The position numbers and the translations under genes were made by a program. Below are positions 20,775-33,900 of a DNA stretch of 64,000 nucleotides, in pieces. The number at the start of each line of letters is the position of its first letter. The first letter of the stretch is position 1. The stretch is from Mercurialis annua. Its lineage: Eukaryota; Streptophyta; Magnoliopsida; Malpighiales; Euphorbiaceae. The stretch is taken from the NCBI RefSeq assembly GCF_937616625.2, contig NC_065570.1, positions 44,631,665 through 44,695,664 on the forward strand, given 5' to 3'. The notes beneath the pieces are model-generated. The model ran no database searches, had not been told where the DNA came from, and saw only the letters and a program-made list of their open reading frames with translations.

Positions 20775-23706
20775 TGTAATACCCCGTAATTTTAAATAAT
20801 TAGAATATACCACGAGGTCAAATTGGAGTAATCAAAATATTAAAAATAATATTTTGAAGTTTTGAATATTAAGAAAAATATTCGGAAACACTAAATTTAA
20901 TAGTCAAAGGATAATAGTTAGGTTTGACTATTTAACATTATTAAATCACGAGAAGTGATTTAATAAATTCGGAATATGTAAATTAAATTTAAACGTAAAT
21001 TTAATTTACACGAATCCGTAAAAGAGTATCGTAATAATATGAGTTTAAAATTTAAATCGGGAATTTTTATTTTAATAAACGAGTGTGAACGGGAGTAATA
21101 AATTTGAGAATACTCTTTATCGTCGTATAAATTGATATATTGATAATTAATATCAATGTACCACTCTAAATGGAGAGTTTAAGATTTCGGACAAAACCCC
21201 GGAATTAAAATGTCGAAACTCGGAAAGCTCGACAAGTTATGGACGAATATACGTTAAAGAAAAAATGAGGCGGTGGAATAGGAGTGGGGATGAAGTAATG
21301 GGAAGAAAAAATGTCTACTTTAGTCTCTAAATTTTTATTTCAATTAATTTTTAATTATTAACTAATTAAATATTATTTATTATTCCAAATTATAAGAAAA
21401 TAATTTATAAGTCCCGAGCGAATAATTTTGGTGTTAATATTCATGAAATAATTTGACAAAGATACCGTCAAAATTTTATGGAATTTGGACATAGTAATTT
21501 TAATTAAGCGGGACTGATTTGGACTTAATAAATTTTTGGAGATTTATTAAAAATAAAATATAAGTCGGATGCGTATAAAAAATATATTTTTATTCGTTTT
21601 ATATTTTATTGGATTTTTGGGTAAAGTTTCGTAAAATTTGAAATTAATCTCCGTTTGGTTACAGACGACTAATTAAAATCAGAGGTAAAGTGCATGATTG
21701 AACTAGTACTAAATGGTACTTTGCCCAAATCATATTCCTATAAATAGGAACAGAGGGGGACGCATAACTCACCTCAATTGTTACAATTAAGGTGCTTGCT
21801 AGTTATAGCAAGCCGAGGCCGGCGCGGCGCGATCCATTTCGCGATTCCGACTGCGATTCTTCAACGAATCCAGTAATAATTGAGGTATTAATCTCGTATA
21901 CGATGTTTATTTCGATATATATTAATTATATATTCGATATTAAACAGTAAACGTATCGAATCGATCGCGTACGTATCGATTCGACGTTTTAATTATAGAA
22001 TTGAATTGTTTAGGTTGTGATTAAATGTTCGGAGCGGGAAAAATCATCAAGCACGTCAAAAAGTGGCTCGGGAATGAAATCCCGGTGCCTGCACGTGTGC
22101 ACGACCATGCATAGGCAGTGCACGAACGTGCTCAGGCAGTGCACGAACGTGCACTAGCCAAGGCCGTGCACAGGCCCTGCACGGACGCGAAGTCCGACTC
22201 CAACGGGGTCTTTTCAGGCGGAGAATCCGAGGGGACTTCGCCTAGTAGGACGGTGTGTTTACCGTCAGTTAGTAAATGTTTAAAGGTGAACGTTTTAAAA
22301 TGATATAAGTCTATACGTTAAAACGATACGACGTTTTAACTAGGCTTTACATTAATCAATGTGATTAATGTTAAAAGGACTATAAGTCTATATCAAGAGT
22401 GGTATTATATATTGAACGAGAATTTCAATATTGAGATTAGTTCATATGTTTGTTTATAGAGTCGTCTATAAACAATAGTTGTTTGAGTCTATCGTTTATA
22501 CGATAGGACTAAAGTTAGAAATTCAATGTCTAATATACTTTTGACATTTGAATTCTAATTATATCCGCCGAGTAGTCGATCTAGCGAGCAAAACACCAAC
22601 ATGTTTGACTGACAAGCTTGTTTGGAGCTTACGTTTTGAAAATGGGGACGACAGTACTGTGAGTTTTACTTTGTGGTTTTTACTTTTGAATATTTACATT
22701 TATACTGTTTTAAATAACAAATCGCACTAGTATAACTTAACCATGAAAGATCCATTGGAACAAGCTTCCTATTGGTTGTCAATAGGACTGTGTGATCACC
22801 AGTAGTGTTTCTGGATACGAGCCTGTGTTTGACATAGAGGTCAGTTAATGTCATTGGGCGTTGGAAGTGCTAGCGACCCTGACTTAACAGTCTGAGATGG
22901 CAGTATCGGATACGGTCACAGGCAGTACTGTGATGGCAGTTTCACGGTTACGGTCCAGACACCCGGCTTAGACGGCAGTGATTCAGTTCACGGTCTAAGG
23001 GCTATATTGTGTAGGTTGAGATCCATACAACAGTCTTACTTGTAGGGTTTCATTTGGATCGACTAATTGGTAATATTTTACATATACAAATGTTTTATGT
23101 ATATGCGATTTGAATATTCAACTGTAAATTTGTAGACTCACTCAGAAATATTTATATTTCTGACCCTCCTCAACGTTTACCTTTCAGGTTATCAAGTACG
23201 AGGTCAGACTTCCCCAGTAATTCTGGAAGTCAATGCCAGTCATACCTCTAGAGCTGCAAGTAGTCGGATACTGGGAAGTCTGTCTTTTAATTTACAGCAG
23301 TTCAATTTATTGTGATATACTCTGATTTGAACTACTGTATATGTATATGATTGAAAAGCTACGTGTTTTCTAAAATGATGCGACCAGTTGTTTGAAAGAT
23401 ACACTGGTTTCATGATTTTAGCATTTTAGGATTGTATTGGAAATAGAGCAAGTACGTCATATGAGATTGATGTTTGCGCTCTGATTTCTTGAAATACAAT
23501 CGGGGTTTTACGAACCCAGTTTTCAGAAATATGTTTTCGTTAAAGAAGGAAAAAGTTTTAACGATGTTTTCTGATGACAGATCATACGTGATGTATGGTC
23601 TTGAATTGCAAAAAAATTATAATGGTTTTTAGGCTTGCTACGGGTTTCGGAGCAACCACTCCCATTCCCTAGCGCCGGTCGCAACCCTCGGATTTGGGTC
23701 GTGACA
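20775..23706. mobile_element. Solo LTR of a long-LTR retrotransposon (2.9 kb)
   Basis: Ends TGTAATACCCCG and GGTCGTGACA, with a perfect 5-bp duplication ccttt at 20770-20774 and 23707-23711. It sits in the reverse transcriptase gene, and the same protein resumes on both sides. No primer-binding site, gag or pol is inside. Two relatives with the same ends occur at 24944 (inverted) and 43374-55801. Inside are a GC-rich repeat with GTGCACG words (22087-22190) and a run of diverged repeats with the phrase cacggtc (22895-23000). Orientation of transcription cannot be decided without an internal region. Confidence 0.85.
22087..22190 (+). repeat. GC-rich GTGCACG repeat within the solo LTR
   Basis: Repeated words gtgcacgaacgtgc, ggcagtgcacgaacgtgc and ccgtgcacaggccctgcacgg give many overlapping palindromes (GTGCAC). 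They stand out in an otherwise AT-rich LTR. A chance 61-codon frame over them is not a gene. Confidence 0.7.
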
Positions 23707-24943
23707 CCTTTCCTGAGATCGGCCAGGTGAACCTCCTCGGTATTCGACTTTAACACCACATCGTCGATGTATACTTCAAGGCAATCAACCCCTCTGAACA
23801 TTTTATCCATCGCTCTTTGGTAGTTCGCCCCCGCATTCTTCAAGCCGAAAGGCATAACGATCCATTCGCAAGCTCCAATCGGCCCAGGACATCTGAAAGT
23901 TGTTTTAGATACGTCTTCCTTGCTGATTGCGACTTGATTGTACGCGGAGTGTGCGTCAAGGAAGCTGAGCACCGTGTGCCCCGCTGCTCCATCTATCAGC
24001 ATATCGGCCACAGGCATGTGATATTCGTCTTTTGGCGTGGCCAGGTTAAGGTTTCGAAATTCCACACATACCCTCAATTTTCCGTTTTTCTTCATCACAG
24101 GGACGATGTTAGATAGCCATTCGGTGTACTGAGTTTCTCGAATAAATTTGGCATCTTCCAACCGTTTAATTTCGTCTTGGATAAGGGTATCCACTTCTCT
24201 TGACATTTGTCGGGGGGGGGGGGGGCTGACGAAATGGCCGAAATCCGTTTTTCAGAGGGAGCTTGTGTTCTGCGATTTCTGGGTCGAGGCCCGGCATTTC
24301 ATTGTACGACCAGGCGAAACAGTCGCGGTATTCGATGAGTAGAGCGATTATCCGTCCTTGGAATATATATCCGTCCTTGAAACAGTCGCGGTATATATAT
24401 CGGCCGAGGCGATTCATCCGTGCCCAAGTTTACTTCTAACAAGTCGTCTTGTACCTGGGCGAGATCATCTTCCAGTTTCCATGTTGCCAGCTGTATATCC
24501 CCGATTGTCAGCGATCCTGTTGGGTCTTGATCCTGATCCTCGTAAATGCATTCGGCCGATACAATGTCGTATAGAGAGGCTAGCTGTCTGATCTCTCCCA
24601 TTAATTCCTTGTGTCGTGCTATCATTCTAAAAGTTTGATGATGATGGATCGGTCGTTGCCCCCAAGGGTCATCGATGCTGGCCGATCCGAATTGACTAAT
24701 AAGCGGGGTACGCTCGCCGCCTCTTTGGAACTAAGGGACTGTATGTTTAGCACTTCTTCGTCATATAAACGTGCTTCAAGCACATTATGATCTATGCCGA
24801 AGGGGTTGGGATCGCCCTGTACAACTTCGGCTTCACCGTCCTCTCGCCATATGAACAGCATTTGATGCATGATGGACGGTATGCACATATTGGAGTGTAT
24901 TCAATCTCGACAAGCAATATGTTGTAATTGCTCCGGGCGTTGA
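23707..24943 (-). pseudogene. Gypsy protease tail and reverse transcriptase N-terminal half
   Basis: The minus strand from 24943 begins in what looks like the protease C-terminus (SNYNILL, resembling the YN-x-x-LGR motif). It then has the linker with EVVQGDPNPFG (24850-24780), CFAWSYNEMPGLDPEIAEHKLPL (24350-24260), and reverse transcriptase blocks: NGKLRVCVEFRNLN, HTVLSFLDAHSAYNQ, and the catalytic YIDD box (EVYIDDVVLKSN). A 14-G run at 24212-24225 falls between the linker and the reverse transcriptase start and shifts the frame. At 23706 the solo LTR interrupts the gene. At 24944 another long LTR cuts off the protease/gag side, which is not found elsewhere in the window. Confidence 0.85.
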
Positions 24944-26182
24944 TGTCACGACCCAATTTCATGAATCGTGACCGGCGCTAGGGTATGGGTATGGTCGTAC
25001 CAAAACCCGTAGCAAGCCTTGTGGAAAACAATTAAACATTTAAACCTGCAGAAAACTACTCGGGGGCAACCGAGACTCCAACCTAATTCTAGCAATTTAT
25101 ATTAAAGTTCTAATATAAATAACTTAATTAACTGAAATGCTAAACATTATGTCTTATATATAACAATAATGTAATTCAGAGTAAACATACCAATAATAAA
25201 ATAATCGATCAAATCAATAATCCCAAAGTATGATATCAAATGTAACATATAATAACTAGTTCTACTGCGGTGTAAGAGTTCGAAAACAGTAACTAGTTAA
25301 ATAACATAAAGACCTCCGAAGAATCAAAAGAATCGGAGTAGACCAGCTTTCAAATTATAAACCTGGAAAAAAATTGGGAAACAACGGGGTCAGATATACT
25401 GAGATGAGTTCGCAATACTATTTACATTTATTAAGTTTCAAAACCTTTAAATCAAAACATTTTATACTAATATAATATGATTATGGAAAACAGTATTGAA
25501 ATGATCCCATCGTAAATATAGCATACTGATAATCCCAGAGTGGACGGGAACAAATCCTCGTCATATATTTATATATATACCAGCGTAAGCAAGACTTTAG
25601 TCTGCCGTTTCCCAGAGTACTTACCGGTGCACACAGTCTCGATACAAGCCTATCGAGTAGCTCGTTTCAATCCAGATCCATAATCCGTAAAAAACAGTTC
25701 AAATGCATTTATAATATTAAAATAAATTGCGGTACTTAATAAAGCCGTAAATAGCACTACAAACTCACTGCTTGCTTATCCACGTGAATCTTGGCAAACA
25801 TCTAACACTGCGTAGACTCCGAAGCACGAGTAGTCGATGGGTCTAAAATAAATATATAAGTTAAAATCCATTCAACCCCTAACTCTAAGAATACTAGAAA
25901 CCACATAGGACTAGCACAATACCGAGTCAAGCATGAACGTAGCTAGAACAAAATGAACAATTAATCACGTAATGACCCGAGTCAAAAATGAACCCCATCG
26001 AGTAACACAATACTCAATAAATAAATAAGTCAAGTCTATTGGGTTTCCGCTTTAAAATCTGTTCCTGAAAATATTACTTAAATAATAAGTAAATAACAAC
26101 TTAAACCCATTTCCTCAAATATTGGATTAGCCGAGTTACCAATAACTACCAAGCTACCTCACATGTCGGATGACCCAAGTCT

Positions 26183-26740
26183 TAGAGGTGGCCATGAGCC
26201 GGGTCAACCCGTGAACCGGCCCGGTCAAATCCGGCCCAGAACCGGTCAAACCCAGAACCGGACTAAAACCAGGACCGTACAATGGGCGGTTCCGGGCCGG
26301 TTCCATATTTGTTGAACCGTGAACCGGCGGTTCCGGATCGGAACAGGCGGTTTAAGGGTCGAACCCGTTGATAAAAATATATATTATATATTTAAAATAT
26401 ATATTATATCTTTATCATATAATATATTTACTTTTGCAATAAAATATATGTTATATTTGTTTTAGTTAAATTTTATTTTTTAATTTTTTTTAAAAAATTT
26501 TATTTTCTTATAATACTATCTCCGTGAGTTATATTATTACTAAATTACATTTTTCAGTAATTAAATTTTATTTTTATTTTTAATTTTTTTAAACCGTCCT
26601 AAGCTGGAACCGGAACCGTCCGGTTCCGAACCGTCATGGAACCGTCTCTTAGGCGGTTCCGAGCCGGTTCCACTTTTTCTTGAACCGTGACCCGGCGGTT
26701 CCGAACCGGAACCGCGGGGTTAGAACCGTGGCCACCTCTA
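26183..26740. mobile_element. hAT-type MITE (558 bp)
   Basis: Terminal inverted repeats TAGAGGTGGCCA...TGGCCACCTCTA are flanked by a perfect 8-bp duplication ccaagtct (26175-26182 and 26741-26748), the hAT signature. Subterminal DNA is packed with aaccgg/ccggtt words (cggttccgg, gaaccggcgg), while the middle is AT-rich. No coding capacity. Confidence 0.9.
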
Positions 26741-27632
26741 CCAAGTCTAACCCGACCCAAAATGTTTATCAAAATATAAACCAGAGTTCATAATTCCCAA
26801 AAATCACTTTAATAAAATAAATATAATCATATCCAATTATAAACCATAATTTATAATTATTGAATCAACTTGATAAAATAATAAATCAATATTTAAAACG
26901 GAACCCAATAGCTTTAACTTCAAGTAACTCAAGTTACAATAAAAAACTTAATCAAATAAGTTTTAAAAACATTTAAGGGCTAAATTGTAATTTAGCCAAA
27001 ATGACATTTCAAAAAGATATTTAAAATCAAATATAATTATAAAATAATCATCGTTTTCAATTTGTCAAATTATATAACGAAATCCAAAAGTTAAAATATA
27101 ATTTAATCACGTTGGCACGCTAAGTCCAAAATCTCAAATTAACAATTAAATAATAATTATTAATTTAATTTTAAATAACTCAAATATTATTTTTAGGTTT
27201 TAAAAATAATATAACTAATTGATAATCTTTCAAATTAAAATGAAATCCCCAAATCCCATTTAATATAGTCAATTTACAAAACTATAAATAAACTATAATA
27301 AGATTAATATTAATCTAAGTTTAAAATATTAATGCCCAAAATAATTTCAATTTATAAAAATAATATTATTTAAACCACTAAATAAATAAGTCGAAGCCAA
27401 TTTTATAAATTAAAATAAAAATCAATTAAAACAGTTAAAAGATAAGTTTAGGAATCAATAGATTTAAAACATAAAAATTCAATGGCTAAAACTACCATTT
27501 GGCCAAAAAGCAATTATAATAGCCAATAAGGCATAGCCAAGTCATCATCTTTTCCATTTCACCTAATTTGAAACCCAACTGCAACATTACAATATGCAGA
27601 AACTGAACACGAAAACTCAAGGCAGCCGTAAC

Positions 27633-29363
27633 CAGTGGCGTAGTCAGAAATTAAATCTAAGATGATAGAATGTAATATTTTTATAAATAATATGTAAAAT
27701 TTAAAATTTATTAAAATTAAGGGGGTCAATATATTATATTTTTAAGGTAATTCATACAAATAAAAATTAACTATACATAGAAAATTGTATATTTTGAAAA
27801 ATAAGAGGGGCAAATTGTTGGATTTTCTAGGTTCATAACCCAGCGGAATTTCAAAAATTTATCTAAAAACCCAAACCAAGATCCATGTAATTCGAATTAA
27901 CAGAATAAGTACTTACTTGTATGTCGAATTCAACAGCAATGTAGGAAGGAAGGAGGTGGTTCACTTTGGTGATACCTAGCCTCGGATCAGAAACGCCTCC
28001 AAAAGAACGCGTCCTCTACGAGTATCCACACGAACAGACCTTAGCCAAAACTAGTGCTTGTGTGCTAGCACTATTGCTTCACAAGCAATTTCGAATTTTA
28101 GTGATTTAGTGAATAATGAATTTCGTGATTCTCAAACCAATTGCTTAATGTGTATTTATAGTGATATAACAACACTAGGGTTTGAGACAAATTCGAATTT
28201 CAATCTCATTGCAATTTTACAAGTTTATGTTTATCAAAAACTCCCTTTTGATAATCATCCATATATATTAATTACTATATTTATTATCTTCCAAAAAATA
28301 ATAAATTAAGAAAAACACTTATCCTTAAATTTCGAATTAATATATATATTTATTAATATATATATTACGAATTATATATATATATATAATTAATCACTTA
28401 ATCACATTGGGCTTGTACAACCCATAACTGTTTTGGGCCTGTTCTTAGTGTGCGATCCTGTAGGTTCATATAACGTTGACACCAGGCTCGAAATCCCTAT
28501 TTCAGCCCACAAGTCATAAGTGGCCTCTAGTAAGACATTATGACTACCCAAATTATACGAATATCGATAATCCGATTTAACTATTTACAATAATATTTTA
28601 ATCCCTTTGTCACTCGATATCCAGGTTGAATATAAGGCATAGTCCTGTCATCCTTATAATATTCAATCATTAGTTTCTTGACTCTAAGCAGACTGAAAAT
28701 GATAACTCCTTATCCATTAGCATGGCCATGCATTTCCTTCAGTCTATCTTCTTCAAGGGGCCCATAGATATCTTACTCAAATAAATGAGGGACAAATTCC
28801 TTCTCAGTCACTCACATTTCTCACATAGTTACTTTCATATCCAATGACAATTTATTCCATTATCCTGTTAAAGATAATGTAAGACTGTATCAAAACATGA
28901 AATAGCTATATAGAAGTCCATGATGATTTCAAGGTCAAAGGATTATACTAATAGAATTGTAATGAGAATTACTTATGACAGTGATCTATGTAGTATTCTC
29001 ACAGTGGGTCATCCAGTGCCTTATTTCTCAAATAGCACCTATGATTTGACTTAATATCTCATATACATGATTAGTAAAATATAATCATCAGTTAACATCA
29101 TACTAGTCTCAATGTTCTATTAAGACTAGGGATATATGGTATATAATTCTTTTATTAAACCTAAGGGTTCTACTATCAAGTCACATACTTGATGACCTTA
29201 GAAAGAATTAACCATTCAAGTCTTTAATCATTAATATAAAATGATAAAACTGCCAATCAATAAATAACAAAATGATAAAGTCAAAACATGGTAAAACATG
29301 ATTGACCTAGTGCATATCACTAACACAAATGCCCCTCTTGTGCTACTTGTGGCTCCGCCACTG
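27633..29363. mobile_element. Tip100-like hAT non-autonomous element, split by a solo LTR
   Basis: Ends CAGTGGCGTAGTCA and TGGCTCCGCCACTG (inverted repeats of about 14 bp with two mismatches), flanked by 8-bp repeats gccgtaac/gccgtaat (27625-27632 and 29364-29371, one difference). Without the nested LTR the element is only about 216 bp. The family name rests on the remembered Tip100 terminus CAGGGGCGGAGCCAG. Confidence 0.75.
27816..29325. mobile_element. Copia-like solo LTR (1.5 kb)
   Basis: Ends TGTTGGATTTTC...ATCACTAACA with a perfect 5-bp duplication caaat (27811-27815 and 29326-29330), inserted into the hAT element. It contains the phrase ataacccagcggaa near its start, as seen in many plant Copia LTRs. 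The short frames inside (for example 28058-28309) have no recognisable family. Confidence 0.85.
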
Positions 29364-29743
29364 GCCGTAATCATCAATTTCTCATAGTTTCTTAACAAAA
29401 AAAAACACAAACTCACATCACTTAACTATAACCTTAAATCTTAAACACTAATTAAGCAATCACTTAAACAATGTATAGAAAGATAATCCAAAAACAATAT
29501 AATCAACATCAATTATTCAAATTCAACAAAAACGTTTGACAGATACAACACTGAAACAATAGCAACGAAACCGAGAACAATCACAACTGAGATTCTAAAA
29601 GTGCATTTGTTAAGACTTCGACCTCTACATCCCTAGGGCGAGAACCGATGCTAATACTTTTCAATAGCTTTCAAATGATGTACATCATTAAAAAAAAGAT
29701 ATACATAATTATTTCCTAATTTCTGGTATAAATGGATACAAAT

Positions 29744-30506
29744 TAGGGGTGTACACGGATCCTGGATATTTCCAAAACCGTACCGAAAACCGAACCGAAA
29801 ATATTCAGGACCAAAAAATATTCGTTAACCATTGACTTTATCCGAACCGAACCGTACCAAAAAATGTATTTGTACGGTTCTAGATCTTTTATAAATAACC
29901 GCACCGAGAACCGAATTGAACAGTACCGAACTGAAATACCGAACTTATAACTTTAAATTACTAAACATTAAAATTGTTTTATAAAATTATATGAATTTGT
30001 CAAATATTTAATAATTATTAAAATTATATATGAATAATTTACATATTTATTTTTTTCTATTATTGACCAAATTACATAGTTTTAACAAAAATAATATAGT
30101 TTAGATCTGAGAATAGATAAAAGTACTCTTATCAAAATAATAGAAAATTTAATATTAAATCGAACGATAATATACATGTTGTGCCCTTTTATTTTATTAA
30201 TGGTTATTTATTGTGATATTTGAAAATATATAAAAAAAATGAATGAATAGCTAATTAATTTTAAAAGTCAAAATAATATATTATAATATAATAGAGATCG
30301 TATTTTAAATAAAATCTGTGGTTCTAGTGATATCTATACCGAACCACACCGAACCATTAGAACCGAATTCCCGTACAGAACCGTACCAAAAAATAAAATC
30401 TCCAAACCGAACCGAACCGGCTATTGGTACGGATCCGGAGATCCAATTTTCAATATCCCTGACTTTTGGTTTGGTTCTGGAGATTTATTAATCCCTGAAT
30501 TCCCCC
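29744..30506. mobile_element. hAT-like MITE, one end lost
   Basis: The left end TAGGGGTGTACACGG and subterminal words aaccgaaccgaa match the complete element at 55946-56928. The right side follows that element up to ...attccccc at 30506 and then stops, lacking the last 25 bases or so and the inverted repeat. No target duplication can be paired. Confidence 0.7.
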
Positions 30507-30660
30507 AATAAACAAAAAAAATACAGTTAAAGGATCAGATAAGCCCAAATGAAAGTTTAGGGACCAGTTAAACAAAAATTATAAAGTTGAGGGACCTTAA
30601 AATGGGTTAATCCTAAAATTTATCTATTTAGTATGAAAATAACATTTTGTATATAGTATA

Positions 30661-30943
30661 CTCCCTCTGTCCTAATAGAGTTGTCCACTTTGAGAAAATT
30701 TTTTGTCCAAAAACTCTTGTCCACTTTCAAAAAATAACAAATTTTTATACTCAATTTTTCTTTATTATCCCTATTTAAAATGCACTAATAAATAAATTAA
30801 AAGTAAATTGCAAGTGGACCCTATATTAAATAGGGATATGACAAGAAAAGTAAGTAAAATTTTATAAAACCAATAAACAACAATTGCTTTTCTTAAACTG
30901 TGTGATAAAGGCAAAGTGGACAACTTTATTGGGACGGAGGGAG
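30661..30943. mobile_element. Stowaway-type MITE (Tc1/mariner), 283 bp
   Basis: Terminal inverted repeats CTCCCTCTGTCC...GGACGGAGGGAG are flanked by the dinucleotide TA on both sides. Longer inverted similarity continues inwards (gttgtccacttt / aaagtggacaac). This is the well-known plant Stowaway consensus. Confidence 0.93.
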
Positions 30944-33900
30944 TATTATGTATATCCAAATACTCAAATTTTGATTAATCCATGTATTAATAATTTTTTT
31001 TATATAAACTAGTTTTGTGTATATCCAAATTAAAATATGCAAAAATGGAATATTTAATTTATACAGGAAGTTAGAAAAAAATGTTAATTAACACAACTTG
31101 AAAGTTAAAATAAAATTTATAGATAGCAATATCATGATTGTTCCCAATTGCTGACTAAATATGGTTTCAAATAAAATCTGAATCAAAATCTAAATGGTGT
31201 GATTCTATTGCAGTTTGCGCCACCACAAGCATTCTCATCAGCAAACATGTCAAGCCTTGTAAGTCATGTTGATTTAAGAAATCATCTTAAGACAAATATG
31301 AAAGTTAAAGCGATCAATCATTTATTGTATAAGCAAAAAGGATAGCTGGAAATTCATCCTCCTGAATGAATATATTCGAATTACGGGTTCCAAGGAAATT
31401 AGAAATTTACATCTAATTCTTGTACACTGAGGGATCAGCTCATACAGCCATACACAAAGCAAATACATGGTTAATTTTAGCACTCAAAACTTTCAGACAT
31501 ACAAATGAGACTTGAGGGTCGCTAATCCAAGACTCTCTCACCTTTGTAGAGACCACGAAGATAGCGCCAGGGGCTCTCGTTCTCAGGGTTACTTCAAATA
31601 GCCACCACTGTGAACGTTGTTACAGATTCTCTCATGGCTTTCAAGCCTCCCAATAAGGGAGATCTACTTATAATGAACGTTGTTACAGTTTGTCTTCATC
31701 ATTCTTGTCTTGTGATGTTTTTCATAATGAACATTCTCGGAACTAAAGCATTAATCGTTATCAACCTCATAAGTCTTCTCTTCGATTAAACCTTCTCTAG
31801 AAGGTTATATCAATACTGCAACAATGATTCTCTCTAAGGCGACAAACCATTCAGTTAGGTGCGGATATTAAAAAGACTATTCATGCAAAATACAACAACC
31901 AACATGATTCCAATTTTAAACTATTTCTTCTTTGACGCTATCAACGACCTGTAATCTAGTAAAGTAGAGACTTAACCATTTGGTTGTCTTTCTCCTCTCC
32001 ATACCATTATCTTTGCCTCCACAATCTGCGACCACAAATATCACCTCAAAATCTCATTTACAGTGAACAAACAGGGAGCTCAAGGGAAATCAACTAATGC
32101 TACAACATTGAATTTAAATGGCTACAGGATAGAGATGACTGCCCCTCATTATAAACCAAATTCATATAACTGACTAGCTTTAAAATATGATGCAGGATCT
32201 AAGGTACACCTCCATCCAATGAAATAATGCAGCCACCCCATCAGCTTCCGTGAGTTTCTTTAGATTAATTTTCTGTTAAAAAATTTCAAACTACAAGCTT
32301 CGAATTGTTAGGTATTACTTCTTTAATGTCCATGAAACGATGTAGACCAGTATGTGTCAACTGATATCCATGAAAACTATTCAGAATCTCCTAAACCTGC
32401 AAAGATTATTATACCACCAGTTCAAAAAACTAAAATAACAAAATCACCAATTTAATAAAGAAAAGCAAATTAAGTGCCCAACCAATCCAATATAGCCCTA
32501 TGGCTAGAGATGGAAATCCCCAATTACATTCCAACCAGCTATAGATGGCAAGTAGAGATGTCAGTTTGCAAGTTTCAAATGACAAAATTAAAATGAAAAG
32601 AAAAATAAAAAAGTAAATGAGATGCAAAATAGCTACTATTATCTTTCCAAGTGTCGATCCCTACTTACAATATCAATACAAAGAGTTAGAAATTTCAAAC
32701 ATCCTTTAGCAGTGACCCGTAGAGTTTAGGCTCAATAATTTCTTCTTTAGGAACAAAATCACATCTTTATTCTCATTAAATTCAAAGATACACGGTGTAG
32801 AAACATCATTTGGAAAATAAACTTTTCCTCGCATCATTATCTTTGTAATGTTCCATATCTTGGTGACCCCCAGCTTTTAACTTTATTAACTAAAAAGATA
32901 ACCTTAACTGAAATAATTAAAAATCACATATTTCTACCTCTAACAGCCATATCAACACCCTAAGGTAACTCCACCATTCCAAAAATCTATTTTCAACAAT
33001 GCAAATAGCGATTAGCATCAAACAAATATATAAATGTTATCAGCTTCAAAATTAACAAAGATTATTATGTCAGCCAAGAAAAAAACAAACTGGATACATA
33101 GAACAACATACATGCATATAAAATAATGTAAAAGAGAACGAGTTTAGTACCAGTCTTGTGAGTGTTAACTTTGCGCTTATACGGCCCTCTTAGCCTCATA
33201 CAGCCTCATAGCCAAATTGGTGTTGTGATGCTTCCCTTGCACATGCGCCAAATAATTTCTTTCATTGTTGTGCAATTTCAGATATATTTTACACTCATAA
33301 CAAATTTAAGTCAAAAGTTCCAACAAGAAGTTCATCAACAAGCTATTCAATTAATAAACACCCTAACTATACTAATAACAATCTCAAGAATATACCTGCC
33401 CAGGTGTTTTTGCATGAAATATGAATCTTTAGAGCTCTCTACCGTCAATTGCCTCGTTTGGTGCAGAGGCACGCCTCCTTTGCTTGGCTTCGAACACCAT
33501 TCTCTATCCATTAGTATTTTTCTTCACTTGTGTCTGCTTTAGTTCAGATTTTTTATTTCAAGACATGACTGTAATATTGGTGCTCCCTATCGGTCAAGAG
33601 CAACTGGTTCTTGATAAAAAGAAATCAACTAATATGAAGCATAAACATGTCCTTTGAAGCACTGAAAACCTTAAAAAGATAGAGAACTTTCAAAACAAAA
33701 ACATGGGCAAAAAGCATATATCAAATTTATATCAATTTGATAAAAACAAATGCAGTGAATTTGCAGCTTGATTTTTTTTTTTTCACATAGCTCGTCAATT
33801 GAGGCCTAAAATTACTAACACCCAGCGTGGCAACTTTTTCCTCCTCCAAGAGGAACAAGCAATGCTCTTTGAACTGTTCAGTGCACAATGATTCTGGATT

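Larger units (their letters stand above)
24944..29743. mobile_element. Second long LTR, inverted, 3'-truncated, with nested insertions
   Basis: It begins TGTCACGACCC after ttga and continues GACCGGCGCTAGGG...AAACCCGTAGCAAGCC, the reverse complement of the end of 20775-23706. Similarity continues in patches (for example tttgtcaaattat near 27060). The expected other end (GGGGTATTACA) is not found, so the copy is truncated somewhere before 29744. The candidate duplication gttga (24939-24943) therefore cannot be confirmed. Elements at 26183-26740 and 27633-29363 are nested inside. Confidence 0.6.

Noticed and set aside
22118..22303. 61-codon frame rich in His-Glu-Arg-Ala repeats
   Set aside because: Created by the GTGCACG repeat in the solo LTR; no start context or continuation.
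33162..33542. 126-codon plus-strand frame
   Set aside because: No recognisable domain, no supporting splice or start context, and composition like the surrounding non-coding DNA. It cannot be excluded, but I do not support it as a gene.
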